Of a stretch of 30,817 bases of DNA, positions 22,062 to 30,817 are shown one piece after another. Positions within the stretch are counted from its first letter, which is position 1; the number at the start of each line of letters is the position of its first letter. Origin of the DNA: Ettlia oleoabundans (Eukaryota > Chlorophyta > Chlorophyceae > Chlamydomonadales); NCBI GenBank assembly GCA_019693395.1, contig JAAMXP010000718.1, positions 2,210-33,026 of the forward strand, given 5' to 3'. Made by a program: the position numbers and the translations under genes. A model generated the notes under the pieces. The model worked only from the letters and a program-made list of their open reading frames with translations. It searched no databases and had not been told where the DNA came from.

Positions 22062-22996
22062 CAGCTGCGCCGGGATGATGTTAACATAGGGTCTGTCACT
22101 CACACGCGACTTGAGCGGCACCCATCTCAAATCTGGGCTGGACAAGTGCAGCGACCAAGAATGTGGCAGCGCCCTGGATACTCCACAACCACGCAGACAA
22201 ACGCGGGAGGAGTGAACAAGCGTCTAAGTCCGTACACTGTGCAGGGACAGGTCGCCGCCGCCAGCTGGCACCGTGTTACATGAGAATGGGATGGTTGGAT
22301 AACGATCCCGCTTGAGACCCTAAGCGGCTAGGCTCGAAATCTGCCTATTTGCTGACAATCCGTTCGTAACGGTCTTTTAAGGCAGGGGTGCACTATCATG
22401 GGGGTGGTTAAACTGTAGTGCAGATACCACCAGTCTCTGCCCGCTGCGCCCGTGACCCGCATGCACCACCAGCCCAGCCAGTCAGTCAGAAACCAATAGA
22501 TCAAGTCTGTCCGGCAATCTACAACATTCCTTTCAGCAGCGGATTGAGCAGTAGGTCATGGCCAGGCATCGTCAGCACTTATCGCTCGATTCCTCCTGTC
22601 AAACCAACGAATTCCAGTTTGCAGGCTGTGTTACACATGGAAGAAACAGTCCAAACATAAGACAAGGGCAAGTCACAAGAAAACACAAGCGTTACAGCAG
22701 AGTAAAGGGGGTTGTGAACCATAAGTAAAGTTGGTTGACAGGAAGCAATGGGAAGGCCCTCAAAAATAAGTTACCGCTGCCTCAGCGGCTGTCACGCCTG
22801 CCTAGCAAACTGAGCTGACCAATGCGGGGAACGTGGGGAAAGATCCTGCTGCCAGGCTGGCTACCTACAGTGGCTGCTGCTGGCACCAGGATAAAACTGA
22901 CCTAAAGGCCCATCCTGCTGCAGTTATGCAAGGCTGGCAGGATACTCTACTCCCCATCAAGAACAAGACAGATCTCTGCCTAGCAAGGGTGCTTCA
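22062..22996. promoter_or_regulatory. Spacer between the BBE-fusion start and the deacetylase stop
   Basis: About 935 bp between two minus-strand genes. It should contain the deacetylase 3' UTR and the BBE promoter. Minus-strand TGTAA signals occur at 22692-22696 and 22631-22635, either of which could end the deacetylase transcript, and another at 22276-22280. No coding exon is seen. Confidence 0.5.
22692..22696 (-). terminator. Candidate polyadenylation signal TGTAA for the chitin deacetylase-like gene
   Basis: TTACA on the plus strand, about 300 nt past the stop at 22997. A second copy at 22631-22635 is an alternative. Confidence 0.5.
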
Positions 22997-25900
22997 CTAG
23001 AACAAGAGGCACAGTGCGGCAACAGCCGCCATCAGCATGGCACCTGCGCTGGCCGCAGTGCTGCTGGCCCCGCTGCGGGTGTCGACAGGTGCGGGGACAG
23101 CATCACCGCCTGGAGTGATCTGTGGCTCCTCCTGCTGAGTGGGGGCGGCTGCAACGGTGGGTGCAGGGGCGGGCACCGTGGTGGTTGTAGAGGGGACTGG
23201 CGCGGGGGCATCCACAACAGGGGCGGCGGCTGGGGCTGGCATAGGAGCAGGCACGGGTGCCGGTGCTGGAGCTGGGGTGGTGGTAGAGGGCCAGGTCTTC
23301 TGCAGAGGGCAGAGGGGGGAGCACACCAAGCAGGGATGCATTGAGATAAGGTCCCTTCCAGCAACTCAATATTCCATATGATTGCTGTCAACATAAGCAG
23401 GTTATGCGATGGCATTGTTACTCCACATTGCACCACCCAGCGCTCAAATCCCAGCTTGGGGATGCCAATGACTCACTCGCCATCCATCAACCAGGCTCAC
23501 TCACACCCAGCAATCATGCTACCCACCTACCGAACAGCATACTTGGGCTTAACAGGCACCCATTAACTCACGGTCCACTCTAATGTTACTTTCAGCTCTT
23601 TTTTCAGCATTGTTATAAAAAGGATCAGCGTCAGGCCCCACCTCTGTGTACACCGGCTTGTACCAGTCCTCCTCAGCAAAGAAGGTGGCTCCAGCCTTCT
23701 CGCAGCGCTCGTCCCAGGGCGGCAGGCTGCAGGGGCCGGGACCAAGGCCAGGGCAGCGCAATGGCGGCAGCAGTTTTAGCTATTAGCCGCATGCGCACCG
23801 CTCATTGTGAGCCGCATCAAGTACATCAAGGCGTGTAGTCGGCTTATTGAGCTGTTTTGTTTTCTTCTAGCAAGGCTGCAACCAGCCTGCAGTTCGAGTG
23901 TCAGAGGCTCATTAAGTACTAAATGAGTAAGTGGTGGTACTTACTTGACCACTGTGCCCTCAGGCAAGTTCCACTTGCTCTTGCCGTCAATGATGCCTTC
24001 GTTCACAGCCAGCAGCGCCTCATCTGTAGCGATACCCCACTGCACACGTAGGCAGGCAGGGAACGGCAGGTGCGGCACAACTGAGGGTAAAAATGAGAGA
24101 AAATTCCAGCCGGCGGGAAGCTCGTTTGCATCGATGATGTGGAGTCAACGTCCATGGTTCCCTGCACACCCCAATGAATGTGTAGCGCTCTGTCCTCAGC
24201 ACGGCCCTAGGCCTCACCTTGCCGCCCACCGTCCAGATGTCCTCCGTCTGCCCAACCTTGTACTGCCGGCAGTACTCCATTGCTGTATCCAGAGTGCAAG
24301 ACGTGTCATTGAACCATCTGATATGTGGAATGCTTGACAGCATGACATGCACAGCCATTAAGGTGCCTAACAGCGACTCTGTTTCCGTTGCCATGCATGG
24401 AAGCAGGTATCCGGCTGTGAGCAGTTAGCCACACCACAGCGTCTGCGCTGCCAGCTGTCGTTGCCCGCAAGTTCAAAGGCAGGATGCAGGCACAACAGCA
24501 GCAGCAGCAGCAACAGATGGGAGCTAGCTGGAGTAAGCCAGAATGTTGTACAGGCAGGCAGTACACTCACTGGGTGGGTTCAGCTCCACCATATTACAAA
24601 CCAGGCGGTTGCCGACCTGGCTGGCGGGCACTGCAGGAGGGAGGAAAGCAGGCCAGGCCAGCAGGCTTTCAAGTGCGCTGCACTGCGGTAGAGTGAAGGG
24701 CATGCTGGTCGAGATGCAGCCGCAAAGCCACCCACCAACCACACACGTGTGCATGCAGATACACATTTAAAGACTGCATGGCGACACACCTGGGTCCTTC
24801 ATCCAGTCGATCAGCTGGCTGGCAGTCACAAACCAAGTGTCCTGCTTGTTGGTGGCGTACTCCATGAAGCGCATCAGGCCCTGGGTGTTCTCCTGCGGGT
24901 GATGTGGTGGTGGTGGTTGGGTTTGTGGTTGGTCATGGTGGGTGGGGTGGGTTGAGCACATATGCGATGCAAGTGGGGCTGAAGGTTGTCTGTGGAGGAA
25001 TGCGGCCCAACGCAAGCTGGCTTGCTGAAGGTGACGAGCGGAGGGGAGATCAATACAGGGACAGAACGGCGCAAGTAGGCATACATGAACTCGACCGCAA
25101 GGCACATGTCACAGACAGGCATCTTATGATGTCACCGCGGCTGACAAGCAAGTGAGACAGCCCTGCTTCTGCTGCCCTGTCCGTCCCCAGTGTTGCTGCT
25201 GCCACCGCCCCTGCCGAGCCACTCACATAGGTGAACCAGGGCGCGTGCAGGAAGACAGGGAAGGGCGCGCGGTTGCCCTCATATGCGGCATCAAAGCCCT
25301 TCTTCAGCAGCTCGAATAGCTCGTCCTGCATGGCACATCGTGACAAAGCAGGACAACAGCATAGGATGCATGCAGTGCACCATCACAAACCATACTGGAG
25401 AACAGCTGTATGGTATGCATGAGATTGCTTGAACCGCTTGACAGGAATATTTGCTGTGCAGCACAACATAACTGGGATGCGTTGAAGCATACACCTATCT
25501 GTGCTTAACACTGCTCACCGCATTGGGTGCCACGGGGTCCATTGTGAATCCGTTGGCGCCGGCAGCGTCTGGCAGCATCCACACGGGGATCTCCCACAGG
25601 CCCTCGTGCTTCTCGTCAGTGGAGCACGACATTTCGGTGTTGCCTGGCCACGCACAGTCCTGCAGCAAGCATCACCAACAACATGGGTCAAGGAGTAGAG
25701 AAGGGTGAAACATGAAGACGACATGGATCAAGGGTGGGAAGCTTCATGTGAAGAAAATTGTGTTCTCCTGTGCCGTGAGGGCTGTCAACAGGCGGTCATG
25801 CAGTCCAGCATCATCATCCCCATGCATAGCCATGCAACGGCGTTCTCACCTGCGGGATGCCTGCGTCCATGGTGTACGGAAAGGTGCGCTGTGCCCATGA

Positions 25901-27809
25901 TGGTGAGGAGACGGTGTTGAAGGGCTCCATAATGGAAGAGTCGTACTCAAACCCGTTGCTCTTCAGAACATTGCGGAACTTCTCGTTGTGCACAAGGTAG
26001 GGGCCTGCAGGGTCAAGGTGTGTCGGTGAGAGAAGGAAGCCCCGAGGGTGCGCAAGCGGCCGCAGGATGGTGATTGTGTGCAACTGGCGCGAAACGCAGG
26101 TGAGGAATTTTGATACAGGTCAGCATCAAGTACCCCACAACCTCCACATGTCTTGACTACCTCACCACAGGCACCACGCACCAACGCCCACCAACCCATA
26201 CGGCCTTGGGAGCTGCCCCTGTGCCGGGCTCACCGCGGAATCCCTTGAACTTGTCTGCAGGCACGCCGCAGGTCTCCACCATGTACTGCTTGATGCCCGC
26301 AATCTCGACTGCAGTGGGCGGGATGCATGGATGGAGGATGGGCAAGCATGAGTTTTGCAGGTATTGAACTGGGTGGAAGGCAGTGGGGGTGGGGCTGGGC
26401 GACAGGTGGGGCACTCAAACAGGCAGACCACCATTGAGCAACCAGCCAGGCAGCCCCCACCCTCCATCTCATCCTCGGTCAGGGATGCAACCATGCCCTC
26501 GTGGTTCATTGTGTGGCCCGCAATCTCTGCAGCATGCCAGGAACAGTCCAGGTGAAAGCAGGGGCGGGTTGCAAGGGGGGGGCGACGTTTTGCGGCGGCA
26601 CCTCGCCCTTTGCCAATGCAACCTGCAATGCAGACGCCATAACCCCCCCCTTTTACCCCCGTCCGCCCATTTCAACGAATCTCCACATTGTCATTCACAT
26701 TTCCACCCCACCCACGCACCGTGGTTGTCCTTGACAAGTTGCTGCACAAAAGTGCAATTGCTTTTGTTCTTGATGGCAAACCAGGTGGCAGGCACATTGC
26801 AGCCGCTACAGAGGCAGAAGGGTTGGATATGGCAGGCAGGCAAGGAATTCAGCCAGACGTGCGGAACACTGTGCAGCTGAGGCCAGGCAGCGGTTGGAGA
26901 CATGCAGATGAGCAGAGGGAGGGTACTGATGCTGGCAATGCGGGCAAGCGGGACTGGAGCACAGAATGCACAATTGGTGGTTATGGTTGGGAGAACAAGA
27001 TCACACACTTGGGGGAAGGAGGAAGGGAAGGAGGCACCTTTGCCAGATGTGCGGCTTGTGACTCAACCGGCCAAATTAGCCTTTGTCAGTGACAAGCCGC
27101 GCATCCAACTCAGCTGCTGTTGCAAATTTACTTTACGAGGACCAGCTCAAGTCAGTTTAAGACGCACTTGGGGTTCTTGAAGCCGTCAGTAACAGTGCGC
27201 ACGACGCGGTTCTGCAGCGTGTTGACGGCATCGTCGTGCTGCAAGGGAGGCGAGAGGAAACCATGCAGGGAAGAACAGAATGAGAGGTGAATGAATGGGA
27301 AGGCCAGGAGAGGAGAGGCTTGGTATGTGGGAATTGGGTTTGGGCAAGTGAGATACGGGGACTTGTACTGAGCAAAAGGGTGTTCAGGTCTGCCAGTCCA
27401 TGGCAGGGCAGAGTTCAATACACCTGCGGTAGCAAAGCGAACCTGACGAAAAGGCCAAACAGATGTCCCCATAAGCTCACCGTGAGGAGCACGAACATTG
27501 GGGCATCTGCGGGTATAAGACCACCTGGGGGGCTGGTGGAGGCGCACGCGCAATCGGGCTTGGTGCAGGTGGTTGGGTCACAGGTGTATGCAGCTGCAGG
27601 GAGGCAGGTGTAACGGCAGGGCTTAGCATGTTGTGTGTTGTTGCCGGAATTGTGCATTGTTGTTGTTCTCTCCCTGAGGCCATGCCATCCAACAGCAACT
27701 GATTCAAGCCTTGTGTCCTGCTCTACATGCAGGTAACGGGCCAGGGCGCACCTGCAGCCGACCCGCAGGCCAGCAGCAGCGCTGCAAAAACGAGGTTGAG
27801 GGAGCGCAT
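22997..27809 (-). CDS. Chitin/polysaccharide deacetylase-like protein (CE4), secreted, with Pro/Ala stalk and GPI-type tail
   Basis: CE4 enzymes remove N-acetyl groups from chitin-like polymers with a divalent metal. Exons: 27809-27752, 27593-27481, 27238-27168, 26805-26720, 26526-26461, 26308-26234, 26004-25850, 25659-25519, 25325-25227, 24892-24790, 24630-24571, 24282-24218, 24039-23945, 23726-23642, 23299-22997; 524 residues, all in phase with GT-AG introns. The signal peptide is 'MRSLNLVFAALLLACGSAA', followed by a short Cys-rich segment (CDPTTCTKPDCAC). CE4 motifs: catalytic base and metal Asp in 'LLTHDDAV' (Asp59, Asp60), metal histidines in 'EIAGHTMNHE' (His114, His118), 'FRGPYL' (Arg156), and 'PVFLHAPWF' (His282). 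'NPNGCNVPATWFAIKNKSNC' is typical of eukaryotic chitin-deacetylase-like proteins. Residues 425-500 are a Pro/Ala/Thr stalk and the last ~20 are hydrophobic (AMLMAAVAALCLLF). Exon 23726-23642 is ended at GAG|GTGGGG because a stronger GTGAGT downstream breaks the phase. The substrate is inferred from family. Confidence 0.9.
24494..24516. repeat. CAG/CAA microsatellite in an intron of the deacetylase gene
   Basis: A run of CAG triplets edged by CAA lies between exons 24630-24571 and 24282-24218. It reads as poly-Gln on the plus strand, but that frame is intronic antisense sequence. Similar short runs occur in reductase introns (about 8277-8296 and 10247-10263) and in a BBE intron (about 16699-16725). 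Confidence 0.7.
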
Positions 27810-29339
27810 GGCGGGAGTGGGCGGCGGCAACTTGGCTCCTGCCGACGGGAAGCCTGCGATGCATGAAGCAGTTGTCATTCATGTCGCCAAAGGCAAGGAA
27901 GTATGTAGTTTGCTAAAACGGGCGACCCCGCGCAAACAACTGCCGCGAGTGAAAGCTCCAGGTTGTTGGGGGGCAAACGCAAAAGTCAGAGCAGATGCGA
28001 TGTCCATATGTTCCGGGAGTCTCCTTTGAGGTGACACTCCGCCAGATCTTTAGCCATGAACAGGCCGCAGCCCCATGACGCCGGCTTAACTACCTGACGG
28101 GCTGCTCGAGTGCTCTCTTCGCCGACCGCTGCTGGACCGCAAGACCCGCAAGCAAAACACAGGCGCGTCAGGGCCCGTCACGGTTAGAGTTCCCATCGTT
28201 GCTGCTGCGCCCGCTGGGCTGAGTGTGCTGCCGCAGCGCTGCGTCCACACGCAGCCCCAACGCTGCCTCTTTACCTGTCTGCCGCCGTCACAACTTCCTC
28301 CTGGCTGAGTTCTGCCCCTACCATCAACTACTGGCAGCTGACTGTCACCTTGGAATGCTTGCTACTCTTACAACCGGCCCTGGTGCTCCTGCGGGCGCGT
28401 GGTGGGGGGCATGTGCCACTGGCCGCCACAGCGTATAAGGGGAAAACCGGGAGCTACCAGGATGGAAAGGAATTATAAAAGAGCAGACGTCAACTCGGGG
28501 CGGGCACTCAGCCGCAGCTGCGAGCGGAGGCGTTGGCGGCACCGGGCGGAGCGAAAATCAGAAGCACAGGCCCCGACGTTGCCATGAGGTTCGACTGAAA
28601 AAGAGACAAACAAAGCAACAGCAGCAAATGAGGGAACACACCGTTAGGAAGGAGACATGCACAGGGCTTGCACAGCAAGCAGCAAGGGTGGTTGGTTGGC
28701 CGGGAGCATGTCGTGGAATGTGGGCGACCCAGGCCTTGTGGGTTGGGTGTGGCGGGTAGGTAAGAAGGGGCGGGCGAGCGGGTGTTGGCTTGCTGTGGGC
28801 TACACGCGTCGGGCACATATTGGTCATGGGGGAACTCTAAGGGGTGCTAAAGCGTGGAAAGGTGGGAAAAGGCGCGGAGCATTTGGTGAGCCGCAGACAA
28901 GAGGACAAGTAACCCTCAACAGGTGGGCTAACAGGCCAGCAATCCATGATACGTGTGGGGCGCGTGAATGGGTTGAGCAAACAGGGTGCAGGCACGCACA
29001 CATACAAGGTAGTGTGTTGGAGAAATATTGAGGCAGGGGGACTTAGAGCATTGCTCAACAACTACAACACTACAGCATGAGGAACAGGAGAAGGCGCATG
29101 TGAGGGAGCAGGCAACGCAGGGTTGATCCGAAGCCAACAATCCAGGCAGCCAAGGACAAGTAAGCAAGCAACACAGGTGACGAGCAAGCGTGGCCAGCAC
29201 TGCTGAGCCAAATGAGCGAGTTGTGTGCAGCAGCAGCCCGGGCTTGGTCGTTCCTGCCTGGGGAGGTCAATGTGGGCACCCTTCATACATAATGTTACTC
29301 TGCTGGGTGGGCCCCGGTATATATGTTGCCGGCTGCTTA
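27810..29339. other. Intergenic region between the deacetylase start and the trehalose-phosphatase stop
   Basis: About 1.5 kb between two minus-strand genes; it should hold the deacetylase promoter and the phosphatase 3' UTR. A plus-strand TATAAAA at 28474-28480 is followed by no clear gene. A minus-strand piece near 28594-28508 starts after a good pyrimidine tract and 'tttttcag' and reads about 29 codons to a stop, but I cannot connect it to anything. No TGTAA on the minus strand is seen close to the phosphatase stop. Confidence 0.4.
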
Positions 29340-30817
29340 TCAAAAACCTTCCGATGAATGTGGTTGCTGCGGCTGCACGGTGCCTGCGGCGGGCTTTGGC
29401 GGCAGGGGCGGTCGCTGCTGAAGCGAGGTTGCTGCCGTGGGATTAGCTGCGCCTGACAACGCTGTGTTTGCGACCTCGGTCAGCTGCTTCTGCTGTTGGG
29501 CAGTCTGCCCCCAGAAACCATCTTTTGCAAAGGCAGCTGCAACACTGGCGGCATTGTATGATGGGATGCCGCCATCCCCGCGGCTGCTGCCGCCATTGCT
29601 GCTGCCGTTTGCAAAGGTGCCGCCGGCGTTGCCGCCCTTGCGGCGAACAGAAGGCGTGATGGCCCAGCCTGTGCACGAGCCCACTGTGTGCCAGCGGTTG
29701 GCGTCTGACTGGCCCCAGGACACCAGCCGATTCAAAAAAGCCGCCACATCTACGGCAGCAAGGAAAGGACGGGCCAGCAGGCAATGACATAGAGCCTTTA
29801 TGCCATCGCAGCACAGCAGCGCTCAGGAACCACGAGGTCGTAAAGCAGGTAAAACAACATGATGAGGCTGACAAGGCGGGGCAGGGGCATAAATGAATTT
29901 ATTTGCAATCAAGGAGTTCTGCCTCCACTTTGTTTTCACACAAACGGATGGCCGCTTTGTACCGTGCTTTGAACGCTGTTGACATAGACAGCGCGGCACG
30001 CTTCCATCAATTGCCAATCAGCAAGCAAGCAATGAAGGCTTTCATCCTTGCATAACCACCTGTGGGATCTCGCAATGTCCACAATCCAGCAGTCGGCTTG
30101 GCCTTGGTGGAAACGAGGATGCCGCCACCCAACTGCCGCTCGCAAAGCACTGCGAAACAGCAACCATGGATTGGAGCGACAAGCTGGTGAGTGAAACAGC
30201 TGATGGAAGGAGGAAGCGCTTTAGTGCCGCTGACCTCCACCTCTCGGCCTCCCAACAGTAACCCAAGCCATAGCATTGGACACTCCCATACACATACCCT
30301 GCCCATTCACAGCCTGAAGATTCGGAGTAAATCTGTACATGCAGCACCCTATATGCAACGCCAGTAGCCAAACATGCAGCACACCAGCAAAGCGTGCTCA
30401 CCCCTGAAGGCGTCTTCGTCTGTCCTATCGTCCCCAATGTATAGGCAGAAGACGGAGGCGGGGTCGGCCAGTCCCAGCATCTCAAGCAGGTGCGCCAACG
30501 CGGTGCCCTTGTCCCAGTCCACCTGCCACGGATGGGACGGTGAGGGAAGGTGCATGTCAAAGGTCGGGTGGGTGTACAAGGACAAAGCGCGGTTGCATGA
30601 AAACAGCGGCAGTGGGCAGAAGCACTACTCCAAGCAATGTGGGGGGCAGCGCCACCACGTAGCAGTGTATGTTACACCCATGCACCTCGAATGCACATAC
30701 ATCTGCGCAAAGTTTCGCATGTTGGCATGTACCGCAAAGCGTTGCACCGTGCCCATATGCTGCCTGCTGGTGCTGCTGCACTGGGTTGCCTCTTGTGCCC
30801 CCCCCCGCCCCCCGCCC
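29340..30817 (-). CDS. Trehalose-6-phosphate phosphatase, C-terminal part (5' part beyond window)
   Basis: Removes phosphate from trehalose-6-phosphate in the two-step trehalose pathway; HAD superfamily, cytosolic or plastidic in plants. Visible exons: 30522-30402, 30149-30060, 29749-29340, joined in phase; 30523 to the edge reads as intron. Exon 1 begins 'VDWDKGTALAHLLEMLGL' and contains 'YIGDDRTDEDAF', HAD motif IV with its metal-binding acidic residues. The next exon has 'LGGGILVSTKAKPTAGLW' and 'TLRDPT', then 'DVAAFLNRLVSW', the normal end of plant TPP proteins. About 120 further residues follow, rich in Gly, Ser, Asn, Gln and Pro, with no family match; they appear disordered. The last intron ends in TAG. 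Catalytic Asp motif I lies outside the window, so activity cannot be judged. The DWDKG and GDDRTDEDAF forms fit TPP better than class II TPS proteins. Confidence 0.9.
30523..30817 (-). other. Partial intron of the trehalose-phosphatase gene
   Basis: About 295 bp upstream of the first visible exon with no segment matching the expected preceding TPP sequence. It ends at the window edge in a C-rich run (about 30799-30817), which may be a low-complexity intron tract. Confidence 0.5.

Noticed and set aside
24484..24696. Plus-strand poly-Gln frame
   Set aside because: It is made by a CAG microsatellite within a minus-strand intron and by antisense of a deacetylase exon.
28474..28587. TATAAAA box with a following short plus-strand frame
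   Set aside because: The downstream ATG at 28585 meets a stop after four codons and the Arg-rich frame resembles nothing; one TATA-like string is not enough.
28657..29031. Plus-strand 124-codon Gly/Arg/Trp-rich frame
   Set aside because: Composition mirrors the G-rich strand; no start context, splice sites or similarity support it.
1..30817. CRISPR arrays, insertion sequences, bacterial operons or viral genes
   Set aside because: No regularly spaced repeats, terminal inverted repeats, transposase, or viral protein was seen; all recognised genes are intron-rich algal genes.

Overview
The window looks like nuclear DNA of a green alga, most likely a trebouxiophyte of the Chlorella/Micractinium type. 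The signs are a complete minor light-harvesting antenna gene (CP29/LHCB4), genes broken into many short exons by introns of about 60-400 bp, GC-rich sequence, TGTAA polyadenylation signals after several stops, and a chitin-deacetylase-like wall enzyme. No gene is bacterial in form. Almost every long single-frame ORF is only one exon, or a shadow of one, so the gene models were built by joining exons at splice sites that keep the phase and continue a recognisable protein family.

Layout from left to right. (1) 1-3154, minus: tRNA-dihydrouridine synthase 3 (DUS3), two CCCH zinc fingers, an RGG-rich linker and the start of the catalytic barrel; it runs off the left edge. (2) 4123-6304, plus: LHCB4/CP29, seven exons, 286 aa, divergent from DUS3. 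(3) About 7113-7684, plus: a small basic protein of unknown function (weak model). (4) 7891-10714, minus: peroxisomal 2,4-dienoyl-CoA reductase (SDR) ending in the PTS1 Ser-Arg-Leu. (5) 11989-13138, plus: a four-helix membrane protein. (6) 14840-22061, minus: a 20-exon gene for a secreted protein of about 839 aa, with a 12-cysteine N-terminal domain I do not recognise, a Pro/Ala linker, a berberine-bridge-enzyme-like (BBE) FAD oxidase domain, a second Pro/Ala/Ser linker and a hydrophobic tail of GPI-anchor type. (7) 22997-27809, minus: a 15-exon, 524-aa CE4 polysaccharide (chitin) deacetylase-like protein with signal peptide, Pro/Ala/Thr linker and hydrophobic tail. (8) 29340 to the right edge, minus: the 3' end of a trehalose-6-phosphate phosphatase with a long low-complexity C-terminus.

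Genes 6 and 7 are the most interesting part. They are neighbours in the same orientation and have the same plan: signal peptide, catalytic domain, Pro/Ala-rich stalk, hydrophobic C-terminal tail. A deacetylase of chitin-like polymer next to an oxidase from the flavoprotein family that includes chito-oligosaccharide and cellodextrin oxidases suggests a surface-anchored pair acting on wall amino-polysaccharide. That functional link is inference.

A second theme is splicing. About six of roughly 55 modelled introns need a GC donor, mostly AG|GCAAGG. One of them attaches the hydrophobic tail of gene 6, so GT-only gene prediction would misannotate the C-terminus. The BBE gene also contains a six-base N gap, which falls inside an intron. 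Exon coordinates and residue numbers come from hand splicing without transcript data.
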